A stretch of DNA of 64,000 bases from Ptychodera flava (lineage: Eukaryota; Hemichordata; Enteropneusta; Ptychoderidae), in NCBI RefSeq assembly GCF_041260155.1, contig NW_027248373.1, positions 496,001-560,000 on the forward strand, written 5' to 3'. Made by a program: the position numbers and the translations under genes. This document shows, one piece after another, positions 11,232-27,190 of the stretch. Below the pieces are notes generated by a model. The model did not search any database. It was given only the letters and a program-made list of their open reading frames with translations, and was not told the origin of the DNA. How positions within the stretch are numbered: the stretch's first letter is position 1; each line of letters begins with the position of its first letter.

Positions 11232-11459
11232 ATGGATATTAAAACAGTTGTAAACACAATGTACGATGGTATTGTAATCGCAGGACTTGCGATGGGATAT
11301 CTTATGATCTCCAGCAAATTTCTGAAAATAGAGGTTGGCGATCCAAGTCGTCCAAATTTGACTCGATTGGCAAAATTAGGCGGTGCGACTGCTGCCGCGG
11401 TTGCGACCAAAGATCTCCTTGAACAGAAAAATATTCCTGCAGAACCTTATACTTCGTAA
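11232..11459 (+). CDS. Small Polinton membrane protein, 75 residues
   Basis: An uninterrupted frame of 75 codons. It begins MDIKTVVNTMYDGIVIAGL, so a hydrophobic helix covers about residues 12-27. A charged segment with GDPSRPNL follows, then an Ala-rich second helix (GGATAAAVATKDLLEQ) and a short tail. From memory, this two-helix protein is a recurring small gene between the capsid and penton genes of animal Polintons. The start follows an AT-rich leader with TTTATATAC at about 11,210-11,219, which could hold a TATA element. It is intact and among the best preserved genes of the element. Confidence 0.6.
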   Translation: MDIKTVVNTMYDGIVIAGLAMGYLMISSKFLKIEVGDPSRPNLTRLAKLGGATAAAVATKDLLEQKNIPAEPYTS

Positions 11460-11532
11460 TGGGCACCTTCGGAATAATAATAATATTCATCGAACATTTA
11501 TACTTAGTAATATATACATACAACGTACAACG

Positions 11533-12262
11533 ATGATCATTTGGATTGAAAGCAAAACAGGTGAACCTGTTACTGTTAATTTTTACCCTTGTATTGACAC
11601 GACACAGTTTACGAAGATAAGACTGCTAGAGTGCGGACTATATAATTCATGGCATAACATAACATCGACGAATAATGTAATAAAATATCAAGAAGGTGAC
11701 CAACCGAAGAAGACTAAATCAATACGTCCAGGTAACTACAATATCGATACGTTAAACAAAGCAATCGGGTTGAAGCAAAAAATTAATTTGAAAAACATCT
11801 GCCGACAAACCACGTTCTTCTAACTTTGGCTAAAGATGTTAAAGTTTATTTCAATGCTACAGGTAGCTTCGCCAACGTCGTTGGCTTTTCAGATAAGCCA
11901 GAGGACAACCAGTTATAAAAAGTACTATGAGTCCGAAGAAAGTGGATTTCTTAACAGTCACTAAATATATAGTTCATTCAGATGTAGTCGATGTTACTGG
12001 AAATTATGTTTCATTTGGTTCGGGTGCCTCCGGAGGATACATACAGGGGAAAGTATCGAACTGTTTACAAATACTTCCCATCCGGGATACGAGAGAAATA
12101 AGTGAAAAGGTTACTTACGATTTTAAAAACGGAGCAATTTCTATGCCATTGAGAAAAGGGGGAGATTACATGAATTCAATGCGTATCTGGATAACAGATC
12201 AGGATGGGAACATGATCGATTTCAATAACTGGCCAATTAGCTTTTGTATTGAATTATTGTAG
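11533..12262 (+). pseudogene. Polinton penton (minor capsid) protein candidate
   Basis: The N-terminal segment starting at 11,533 (MIIWIESKTGEPVTVNF) is followed by LLECGLYNSWHNI and IRPGNYNIDTLNKAI. This matches the start of the single jelly-roll penton proteins of Polintons and adintoviruses. The C-terminal end near 12.17-12.26 kb shows MRIWITDQDGNMIDFNNWPI, again the usual end of that family. The penton would form the capsid vertices with the major capsid protein. It is broken, and its ends are taken from those family features. Confidence 0.7.
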
Positions 12263-12289
12263 TCCCGAAGCGGGGCCGGTGTAACCCTA

Positions 12290-12714
12290 TCGGAAGATAA
12301 ACCATCCCACGACCAATCCTCCAGCAATATATATCATTTCATATTTCTTTTGCTCAGGATGGGTTGATAATAATCTGAGAATTGCGCTAACGCTTGCGCT
12401 GGACTTGACGTAGAGTTGCTTTGCACCGCTTCTGCTTCTTCCAGGATTTCTGCATCTGTATCTCTTAATTCTGCCGCAGCATGTGCATCCTTTGCCTGAT
12501 TTTCTCTTTCCCAGTCAGCCTGGAGTAATCTTTTTTCTGACCAGACGTTGCGATCATGTTCAAATTTTTCTAATGCTTTATCATGTCGAATTTTCTCTTC
12601 AATAAGAGCTCACCATTCCAGAAAGCTTTTGTCCGATAATATTTCCTCCTGTGAATGCCGTTGCATTTAATACAGCACCGGAACTGTCATTCCTATAGCT
12701 GAAGCCATGACTGT
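12290..12714 (-). pseudogene. Polinton coiled-coil protein (PX-like)
   Basis: A minus-strand part in which the N-terminal end near 12.71 kb reads MASAIGMTVPVLNATAF. It is followed by a highly charged helix with HDKALEKFEHDRNVWSEKR near 12.59-12.53 kb, and further helix with many Glu, Ala and Gln residues to about 12.38 kb. From memory, a small Ala/Gly-rich head followed by a long charged helix marks a recurrent Polinton protein of about 140-150 residues and unknown function. It sits between the penton-like part and the fibre-like genes, convergent with the former. It is broken. Confidence 0.45.
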
Positions 12715-12770
12715 GTATTGTATATTACAAGGTATATTTTATTTTCACTGTATATAGGTCCCTACGGAGT

Positions 12771-13196
12771 ATGTCTGATCCAAGTGGCTTCGGTCTAGGT
12801 ACAATTCGTATGCAAAATCTTGAGCTTGAAGATCTGAGTGATGTTAAAGTTAACAATAATACTAAGATGGCTGCTAATCATAATAAGGATTACGTCCTTC
12901 GTTATAAAGACCGCGAAAAATATTTCGTTTTAGCCAATGCCGCGGCGCCACCCCACGAACATGCTGTAGAATTTTCCGAACTTAAAGACATTGATGAAAC
13001 TGTAATTGACGCCACAAAGGCTTCGAATGATTCTACTCCTTTTGCTCTGACATGGGATGGGGATAGTCAGAAATTCATGCCTTATAATGTGCCGCGTAAC
13101 ATCTTAGATATATTGGATAGTGAAATTGCAGGAGGTGTTGCTGAACCACCAGGAACTCCGAATGTGATTTATTTTGATAGCAATGTAAACAAATAA
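12771..13196 (+). CDS. Fibre-like Polinton protein, 141 residues
   Basis: An uninterrupted frame starting MSDPSGFGLGTIRMQNLEL. A repeat-like stretch LEDLSDVKVNNNTKM and YVLRYKDREKYFVL recalls the shaft repeats of phage and virus fibre proteins. The C-terminal part is acidic and Pro-rich. There is no membrane segment. It lies at the right end of the element with a lectin-like gene next to it on the same strand, so the pair may encode the attachment structure. The family is not recognised with certainty. Confidence 0.5.
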   Translation: MSDPSGFGLGTIRMQNLELEDLSDVKVNNNTKMAANHNKDYVLRYKDREKYFVLANAAAPPHEHAVEFSELKDIDETVIDATKASNDSTPFALTWDGDSQKFMPYNVPRNILDILDSEIAGGVAEPPGTPNVIYFDSNVNK

Positions 13197-13218
13197 TATA
13201 AGTGTTAGATTTTCGTAG

Positions 13219-13833
13219 TTGGCTTACTCCTACGAATCCATACATTGCACTTCTTGGTATCCAATTCATCTTAAAATTAGTCCTCTTAATACAATAATGA
13301 AGGCAGATAATACACTAAGAAGGTGGATAAACGAGGGGGAGAATTATTGCTCGTATACAGCTAGCGGAGTTCCAGTTAGATTATTTTGGGACACAACTTT
13401 AAAGAAACTGGGTCTTAAAAGTGTCGGTGATGAGGCAGCTGTTCTCACTTTACAGACTGTAAATCAACAGATGACTGATAATATGAAAATACTTCAACAT
13501 GGTACAGTTCTCATTAGATGTGTAAAGTTAGCTACTGGAGATGAATTTGACGATTTGGTTGGATATTATGCTATGAAAACAGATAACAGAACAACTTGTG
13601 ATATTATCATAAGTATTGATAAAGATCGGGGAGGGGAAATGAGTATTGAATGTTTTGTTGGTGGGAATAGAATAGAGAACGACTTAGGAACTACATTTGT
13701 ACGTAGAGATAAAAGAGTGAACACTTTAGATATCAGTACCATTCATCTGAAACGTCTCATATTATTTGAAGTAATGGTCTTCCGTCACATTTTAAGTTCA
13801 GAGGAAATTACTAAAATTTTATCTATCGGGTGA
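13219..13833 (+). CDS. Lectin/LamG-like Polinton protein
   Basis: A frame of 204 codons, with a more likely internal start at 13,297 (MKADNTLRRWINEGENY). The body has alternating hydrophobic strands (TVLIRCVKL, CDIIISIDKD, MSIECFVGG). The end, LILFEVMVFRHILSSEEITKIL, matches the closing strand and helix of concanavalin A-like/LamG jelly-roll domains. With the preceding shaft-like gene it suggests a receptor-binding head. It is the last gene of the element. A hairpin-like sequence (gaacaagttc and gaacttcgtgttc) lies just downstream at 13,833-13,866. The frame is open, but the exact start is unsure. Confidence 0.45.
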   Translation: MAYSYESIHCTSWYPIHLKISPLNTIMKADNTLRRWINEGENYCSYTASGVPVRLFWDTTLKKLGLKSVGDEAAVLTLQTVNQQMTDNMKILQHGTVLIRCVKLATGDEFDDLVGYYAMKTDNRTTCDIIISIDKDRGGEMSIECFVGGNRIENDLGTTFVRRDKRVNTLDISTIHLKRLILFEVMVFRHILSSEEITKILSIG

Positions 13834-14177
13834 ACAAGTTCGCACCGATAGGAACTTCGTGTTCAACATCAGCTAGACTCCGCGACCGGCCGGCCGGACT
13901 GACAACGGGGGTCCTTTATATAGGCTAGTTTGATGGTGTGATGACTCACACGGAATTTCCCGTACACCTTCGGAACGTGTATAAACATGCTCAGCAGGGA
14001 ATTTCCCCGCTTAGTTCAGGACAATGCACTGCTGCGCGTGCGTGAGTTCGTATATAGGTCAGGGTCATACTTTAGTTACATGGATGGTTAATTTTTCCTT
14101 CGCTTCATGTAGATAAATGAATAAAATGGGGTGTAAAATTCTTACTTCATCCCAGTTGTCCACGTTTACTTTACTAC
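13834..14177. other. Non-coding right flank of the Polinton
   Basis: No coding signal. It holds a small hairpin at 13,833-13,866, two TATATAGG boxes (about 13,917 and 14,052), two copies of GGAATTTCCC (about 13,951 and 13,999) and GC-rich patches. The end of the Polinton should lie here, but a terminal inverted repeat cannot be confirmed because the other end is outside the window. Confidence 0.4.
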
Positions 14178-14842
14178 TTTCAATATTTTTAGCGTGCTCT
14201 TCAAGCGTATTACGTTAATATATCAGACATTTTTCAGCACACCCTTCCTGTGCATTACTTTGATATACAAGACATATATATCAGAGATATCAGGATGTTC
14301 CATTTTTTCTCCGCGCCCTTCGGGCGCCATACTTTAATAAATCAGAGATATATGCCAGAGATATCTTGATGTTTGCTAAGTGAAAGTGTACTATTATGAA
14401 ATCTGCATTTCAAATGAAAAGCATGACAAATTCCTGATACTTTCTGTTCTCTCTATGAGAATTAAGTATGAGAAAGCAACATGCACAAATATCAATGTTA
14501 CAAGAAAAGGTCATCTCAGACTCTGCACACATCAGATTTGGCTAAAATGCCTCTCTATTGTTCCCCAGGAGATTTAATTGGATGGCTGGCAAGTCTTAAC
14601 ACCCATCAAAGTTAACTGCTTTTTCCTGTTGATATTCATGATTGACATCCATTTCTGTACAACAGTTCAGGACATCCGGTTAAGCATAGAAAGTGTGAAA
14701 TACATTCACAGCTCAATCAAAATGTACTGTATTCAAACTTTAAGATTGACACTTTGAAATTCCTTACAACTGACATGCCAACATTTCATTAAAACACAGA
14801 ATGACTTCAAATATAAATGTATGTAAAATATAACAATATATT

Positions 14843-14897
<55 letters not shown>

Positions 14898-14915
14898 ATA
14901 TATATATATATATAT
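14178..14915 (-). repeat. Inverted copy of the inner part of the 62.3-63.6 kb DNA element, with (TA)n
   Basis: Positions 14,178-14,845 are the reverse complement of about 62,625-63,275. Shared landmarks include the 16 bp palindrome with GCGCCCTTCGGGCGC-like core, repeated ATCAGAGATAT boxes, and the stretch around TTGGATGGCTGGCAAGTC. Both copies are bounded by (TA)n, here 14,846-14,915. The outer termini of the 62 kb element, with the G-rich inverted repeats, are missing here, so this is a truncated copy or a separate inner element. No coding capacity is seen. Confidence 0.8.
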
Positions 14916-14994
14916 TGTTGATGTTTATTACACCTCACTCATTCAGCGTGCACTGTCATTGGTTAAACACGACTCACGTGATATGTAAAAGAAC

Positions 14995-15389
14995 GTGATA
15001 ATGCCCTCTGCGAACTTGACGATGCCCTCTGCGTTTGATATTACATGGATGACGTCATTTTACTTACTGCGCATCCTCTATGCGAAACGTCATGCAGAGC
15101 TGTCACCGGCACAGTTGGACGATATTTTGATGCAAGTAAACAGAAAACGAACGAAAATGGCAACAAGGAATGCATTTTCTGTGTTCAGCGACTATGCAAG
15201 CAAGCAAATTTGGATACGGCCAACCGAGGAGATCGGCAAACTGTCAACGGCAACCCTATAGACTCGGCACTGACAACATTTTACGCTGAGGTTCGGACTC
15301 ATAAAGACGAACTGTACTCGAAGAAGTCTTTGTGTTTTTGGGCCTTTGCTTGTTTGCTTGTTCGGTGTAATAAAAATAATAACACATGA
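14995..15389 (+). pseudogene. Crypton-like (tyrosine-recombinase transposon) 5' gene remnant
   Basis: One + strand frame has TKMATRNAFSVFSDYASKQ and a second, overlapping frame continues with DSALTTFYAEVRTHKDELY. Together these resemble the helical N-terminal region that precedes the recombinase domain in Crypton elements and in the Crypton-derived host proteins QRICH1 and ZMYM. The change of frame, at about 15,240-15,260, marks it as degenerate, and no catalytic domain follows. Repeated GATGCCCTCTGCG boxes lie just upstream (14,999-15,030). A recent host-gene fragment is an alternative. Confidence 0.35.
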
Positions 15390-16245
15390 GAGCTAGGGCA
15401 ATATCACGTTTTTTGCCTGCCCTCGGGCTGGTGGTCATGATCGAAATACTGATGATGCCCTTGCCTACAGGCACGTGAATGTAGGTATATGATAAGAACA
15501 TTAACTGCATGGTCCGATCCTCAGGTCAAATCCAAATATACTGCAATTTTTTAACCGCGCTGAGTATGGCCTAGAACATTTGACACAACTTCAACATCCT
15601 AACATCGAACTGTTTTTTGTGTCAGGCCCTTTTAAATTCGTTTAAAGGAAAGCAAATAATGATGACTATCAAAACCAAAAGTTGGGCAACTGATCTCAGT
15701 GCCAAAAAAACATATGAAATCAGCGAAAGGTTAAAAACAATCACATAAAACGTTTTATTTCTGAAAACAGCCTTTCACAACAAATATTTCTAACATTGAG
15801 AAAAGCGTGGGCTTGAAATATGTGCCAACACGGAAAAGCTAAGGACCAAAAACTCCGATCATGGGTAAGTTTTTGCACCACTAACACTGGATTACACACA
15901 AATGGAGTCAATACATATGTGTCGAAACCCACGTTAGAAGACGAATAACAAAAAATTAGGCTTACTCTTTATAGGTGACCAAGGCAAATGACCATGAGGT
16001 CAAATCACAATGAAGGCGCGATTTTGCACGATGTTTAAATATCGGACAATCTAGTATCGAAGTTTCATGTCCAACATATTTCTATCATACATAACAATCT
16101 CGGGTCTAATATCGATAGGTTAGACGATACTTGAATGACCTACCTTGTGTCGCAGCATGACGGGTCTGTGAAATTGCCGATGTTTTACGAGTTTGTTAAA
16201 TAAACAAGTCACTCTTAGTCTCTGGTTGTACATTCACTCCTTTTA
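15390..16245. other. Spacer without recognisable gene
   Basis: No convincing coding frame on either strand. Mostly AT-rich unique-looking sequence with scattered TATCGATA-type boxes toward 16.1 kb. Confidence 0.5.
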
Positions 16246-16249
16246 TTTC

Positions 16250-16292
16250 TAAAGCCCACGTTTCGAACCCACACGGGGGTCCTTCAGGGCAC
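16250..16292 (-). other. Degenerate hammerhead-like hairpin (CTGAAG...GAAAC)
   Basis: On the minus strand CTGAAG (16,282-16,287) is followed by a 6 bp stem (GGACCC with GGGTTC, including one G-U pair) and then GAAAC (16,260-16,264). This is the order of the hammerhead core, but it has one extra base in the CUGANGA box and no clear stem I. Such motifs occur at the ends of Penelope-like elements. It is probably a relic. Confidence 0.3.
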
Positions 16293-16599
16293 TAAACAAA
16301 TGAAAGAAAACATATTCAAAGCGTAAATACAAAGATAACAAAGCTATTTGTGAAAGCCGTACAGAAGTGGTAAAAATGAATACAGTATAGTGGTTGCTAA
16401 ATTAATGGATACAATACGCAATATAATAGTTGCAAAACATAAAGAAGATGAACTGATAAGGAAATACACTATTTATAGTGGTGAAACTTACATTGTAGGA
16501 GCGTAGAGCCGGTAGTGTGTGGCTCAGACTCTAGGTGGAACAGAGTGTGAATGAGAGGGCTCCCTAGTAGCTAATACAATGGTGAAAATGAAAATGTTT

Positions 16600-17110
16600 T
16601 ACCTCAGGCTGATACATATCGGCGATTTTGGACTCTAATAATCGATACTCGATGATACCAGAATGACTTGCCTTGCGTCTCGAAACGCCGATAACTAATA
16701 TCGATACTAGAATAACTTGCCTATGTCTCTGCACGTCTGGTCTATGTCTTAGTAAAATCGCCGATGTTTGCGGCGATTTTGGGACTCTAATTTCGATACT
16801 AGTCGATTCTAGACTTGTCAAATCGTGGGTTAATATCTGATATACTAATATATCGGAGATTTTACCATCTTACAGATCTGGCCAAGCCCAACTTCTATAA
16901 CAGACGATACTATATATATGCTACTTGTCAAATCGTGGGTAAGTAACGATTTACATCGGGATTTCCACTGCGTTACAGATCTGGCCCGTGTTCTGGCCAA
17001 ACCCCACTTCCGTAGTCCGTAAAGTAGCCTATATAGGAGATTTCACCACCTCACATCTCTGACCAAACAATCCTACTTTTTCGGTACTGTACTGTCTAGT
17101 AGCTGTAAAT
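16600..17110. repeat. Degenerate repeats with ATATCGGAGAT and CGATACTAG boxes
   Basis: Imperfect copies of short units such as ggcgattttggactctaat, atcgatactag and gacttgtcaaatcgtgggt recur at 16,620-16,960. The unit at about 16,813-16,864 is the reverse complement of sequence at about 29,447-29,490, so the same family occurs in the 29 kb block. There is no coding content. It is probably a satellite-like or MITE-derived array. Confidence 0.5.
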
Positions 17111-17136
17111 ATCCGATATCATATATATAAAGTGTA

Positions 17137-17668
17137 ATGTGTATGGAGTACAATGTTGATAATTATTTTACATTATGTTCTTATTTTAAACTTTCGCCTC
17201 TTTTTATTCGTCGTCAAGTTTTAGATCTTTGGTCTATTCACAAGTGTGTCAATTTCATTACCGATTGTCCAGATATTAATAGCTCCTTCACTTTCTTTGT
17301 GCCCCCAAGGCGTCTCAGGTCTTCTGACCTTTTCCGGATACCAAATCACCGCGTTAACCTGTCTAAATATTGTTTTTCGTCTCGGGCAATGTCACTTTTA
17401 AATAGTGTCTATCGTTTTGATATTGATTTGTTTACCAGTCTTAGTGCTTTTAAAACACAAGTGTCATCTGTTTTATTATCTCTTGCTGATAGTCATTTTA
17501 CTACCGAGAGTTTTTGATGTTTGTCAGTCTCTGTTGTTACTTGTTTAGTGCCTTTTTTAAATTAGTTTCTGCATGTTGTAATTTGTCTTTTTTCATGTTT
17601 TAATTTTTCTCTGTTTGCATCCAGTTATTGGGCTATGCCTGTTGGATGTCAGAATGAATGAATAAATG
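17137..17668 (+). mobile_element. LINE fragment, 3' end (CR1/L2/Jockey-like)
   Basis: The frame at 17,137-17,517 encodes a typical C-terminal end of a non-LTR retrotransposon reverse transcriptase protein. Landmarks are SPLFIRRQVLDLWSIHKCV, FFVPPRRLRSSDLF, IPNHRVNLSKYCFSSRAM and a final SLLNSVYRFDIDLF. A short T-rich 3' untranslated region follows and ends in a small tail repeat (GAATGAATGAATAAATG) near 17,652-17,668, as in CR1/L2-type elements. It is strongly 5' truncated, as usual for LINEs: fingers, palm and endonuclease are absent. The final segment is still open. Confidence 0.7.
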
Positions 17669-17878
17669 TTGCGGTGTCCTCAAGATTTCTGTGCGATTCA
17701 GTTGCGTCTTGCCCTGTATTTCACACAAAATAACACAAACTGCAATGATTCACTCGATATTTGTGGTAGATCTAATGCGTGAAGTTTCCTTCGTTTCTTT
17801 TCTATTTACTATTCAAATGCTTGCACATACATACTTCACGTTTTACCAATCGCCATGCGTCACTTGAACTCACCACTT

Positions 17879-17923
17879 GAGGTAAACTGCTCGCTAGCCC
17901 GAAAACGACGAGCAGGTTACCTC
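17879..17923. other. 15 bp stem hairpin
   Basis: gaggtaaactgctcg (17,879-17,893) and cgagcaggttacctc (17,909-17,923) pair with one mismatch around a 15 bp loop. It lies next to the tRNA-like sequence that follows. Function unknown. Confidence 0.4.
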
Positions 17924-17939
17924 GACACGGTCAATACGC

Positions 17940-18056
17940 TGAACAATAAGGCGACCGCAACGAGATCTCGAACCCAACATATGAGGAGATATTGAATAGC
18001 GCCACTACTCTCGCGACAGAGCGTGAGGTGAGGCATTCGCCTTGATGCACTACCGG
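17940..18056 (-). repeat. tRNA-derived SINE-like head
   Basis: On the minus strand, an A-box-like TAGTGCATCAAGGCG (18,038-18,052) is followed about 65 bp later by a B-box-like GGTTCGAGATC (17,964-17,974). The spacing would suit a tRNA with a long variable arm (Leu/Ser type), but the arms do not fold well, so this is more likely a SINE head than a working tRNA gene. The rest of a SINE body was not recognised. Confidence 0.35.
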
Positions 18057-18436
18057 TCTGTCTGTTCAGTTTTTATTTGCGAATTTCACGTTTTACAAAG
18101 CTCTTGAAAGATTGAATAATTTCGTATCTTTGAATAAATTGTCAGGTATTCAGCTTAGCAAAACATTCAGGTAAACTTCATTACATATAGGAGAGTTACA
18201 GGCCAGCGTCTGTAGGACCAGCAGGACATCTTTCAAGAGTTACTTTACCGGCATGAAAACAGCTGGCCTCGGGCCATCGGGTTAGAGTGAATTTCGCACG
18301 CTGTGTACACGAGGAGCACTGTATGATCATGTATACGCAGTCCATAGAGCTCGATCCTAAAGTTTATGCAAATAATTTGTGTGCAAGTCAAAGTTTCTAC
18401 CCGGATTGCAAAGGAGAAGCTCAGTAAAATATAAAG

Positions 18437-18438
<2 letters not shown>

Positions 18439-18507
<69 letters not shown>
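18439..18507. repeat. (CT)n microsatellite serving as polypyrimidine tract
   Basis: About 34 perfect CT units run straight into AG at 18,508-18,509, which is the apparent acceptor of the first visible SLCO exon. Confidence 0.9.
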
Positions 18508-25323
<6,816 letters not shown>

Positions 25324-25363
25324 AAAACTAGTTATCTATGTTAATGCTTAAACTTCAACTTTG

Positions 25364-25469
25364 CAGTCTATACAATTGTTACGACTTGTGTGTATCATGA
25401 ATAGCTGTATAACCAGTCTACAATTGTTACTAACGGCTTGTGTGTATCATGAATAGCTGTATAACCAGT
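25364..25469. repeat. Two tandem ~53 bp units downstream of SLCO
   Basis: Units share gcttgtgtgtatcatgaata-like sequence and atagctgtataaccag, with a small insertion in the second. Confidence 0.8.
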
Positions 25470-25579
25470 TTTGAAATCTGGACGATGGGAGGGCGCTCGT
25501 ATTATAACCACGGGGAAGGTGAAAACATCACTTGAATTCTTATTGACCAGCTTTTCAAGCTTTTTAATCAGGAAAACTT

Positions 25580-25580
25580 G

Positions 25581-25643
<63 letters not shown>

Positions 25644-25772
25644 GATGTATCAAGCGGATTAGGTAGACAAGGTTTCATTTAAAAAAAATGTTCGACTTGA
25701 AATGTTTCGAACGAATTTGTTCCGACCCACCGTGATGTAACACAATCACAGTTACGTGATACGTCACATTAC

Positions 25773-25862
<90 letters not shown>
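25580..25862. repeat. Two (TA)n tracts around a palindromic spacer
   Basis: (TA)n at about 25,584-25,640 and 25,773-25,862. The spacer holds cagttacgtgatacgtcac-type inverted boxes. No coding. Confidence 0.9.
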
Positions 25863-25866
<4 letters not shown>

Positions 25867-26133
25867 AAAAGTAGTTAAACAGTTTCAATTCACTCGGATG
25901 GAAATAAATACAGCAATGATGTAAAGTAATGTCATGCAAGTGCAAGCAATAGATTATTATGGGTTCTCTATGATTGTGTCATATGAATGATGAAGATTGA
26001 CATCAGCAGGATTAGTTTATAACAATTAATATACAGCAAAGAAATAACATCATCAAATCTCCTAGGTGTTCATCAGTTATTTACCAAGGCGACTGTTTCG
26101 GGGATTTGAAAACAATACAGTCAACTGCCTTGA
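25863..26133 (+). repeat. Interspersed repeat, copy 1 (copy 2 at 52.47 kb)
   Basis: About 270 bp, over 90% identical to 52,474-52,743 in the same orientation. Both copies start right after (TA)n and end at GTCAACTGCCTT. Near the end, on the minus strand, GAAACAGTC is followed by CTGATGA, which are hammerhead core boxes in permuted order. This suggests the terminal part of a Penelope-like or similar element. Confidence 0.75.
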
Positions 26134-27190
26134 ACACAATTGGAACTATTTTGTGATTATAAGATCTTGGGCATTTTGTGTAATCTATTTAAAAATCACG
26201 AATCTAACAGTGTTTTTGTGTGAAGACGAGGGCAAATTTTATAAATTATTGATAATTGCACAATCATCAAATACACATATAACAAATTTTACATTTTTGT
26301 CTAGCTTTTCGCACTCTCAGGAAAGGAGAACCAATTAAATGTAACTGATTTGTCAATTTGTTTAGGTTTAAGTGAAAATACAAATTTCCTTTCCAAGGCT
26401 GATTTGTAGGCATTTGCTTTTCTCACCGAACGATGCATGATAAAATTTTAAATTTTCGATGGTAAAATGGCCTTCTACCTCTACCCAAATCAGTTCTGCT
26501 GTAGTGTATGTTTTTTTGGTGATCTCTCTTTGAAATGATTTGGTAGATGTTAAGAAAATGACTTGTACATTTATTTATTTCAAGGAAATGAGACCTGGTA
26601 AATTTGATAAAACTACCCTTTTCTTGTGCTTGTGCTAATTAATGCTGGAAAATTTTTAAAAATCACTGAACTATTTCAGCCCTTCTATTAAAAATGAACT
26701 CTTTTTGGTAGATTCAAAGAAATGTAATCAATATCATCTGTCTGTTGAAACCTTAAAATATTAACGGCAAAAACCAACAGTTTTTGTCTAGAATCTTTAG
26801 GGACTGTGCAGAGATGTCTTTGCAGCTTTCAGCATAGAGAATTGCAACAAAGTCAGTCCCCAGGGGTAGGGGTGTCTTGTCTAAGGACAGGGTTCTTCTT
26901 GCTATGGTTTATTTTATTTTAATATCATGAGGGAAAATGCCAAGAGGGTTTGACCGGTTAAGAAGGGCTTGACTACGCAGTTTCTGCATAGTGAAGCTTC
27001 ATTACGTATTCATGGTGACCCTGGCCAGCTGTCAATAACTTTGGGGGCTTTTGTATTTTGGCCTGCTTTGCATATGCGTCGTTGGACACGACCTGTCAAT
27101 CACCCAGGTAGTCAATTAAACTATTAATTGACTGTTTACCGACCCAATTAACATTATCCAGCAGTATCAGTCATATTTTAATCGCGTGGC
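26134..27190. other. AT-rich spacer, nothing recognised
   Basis: No gene, RNA or repeat structure was recognised on either strand. Confidence 0.5.

Larger units (their letters stand above)
1..13850. mobile_element. Polinton/Maverick element, right part, broken fossil
   Basis: A large self-synthesising DNA transposon of virus-like type. Its left end lies outside the window, since a reading frame is already open at base 1. The parts seen, left to right, are a capsid candidate (+), protein-primed DNA polymerase B (-), an unknown protein (-), a kinase/exonuclease-like part (+), a chromodomain integrase (-), a packaging ATPase (-), a roughly 500-residue structural candidate (-), small membrane proteins (+), a penton-like part (+), a coiled-coil protein (-) and two fibre-like proteins (+). 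This gene set is that of Polintons and the related adintoviruses. The element is broken, with at least about a dozen breaks spread over the long genes, while several short genes remain open. No terminal inverted repeat or target duplication could be placed at the right end, so 13,850 is only where coding stops. The age is moderate, because domains are still easy to read. Confidence 0.9.

Noticed and set aside
15256-15510. A minus-strand frame of 84 codons opposite the Crypton-like remnant
   Set aside because: No recognisable domain, and it is explained as antisense of the remnant.
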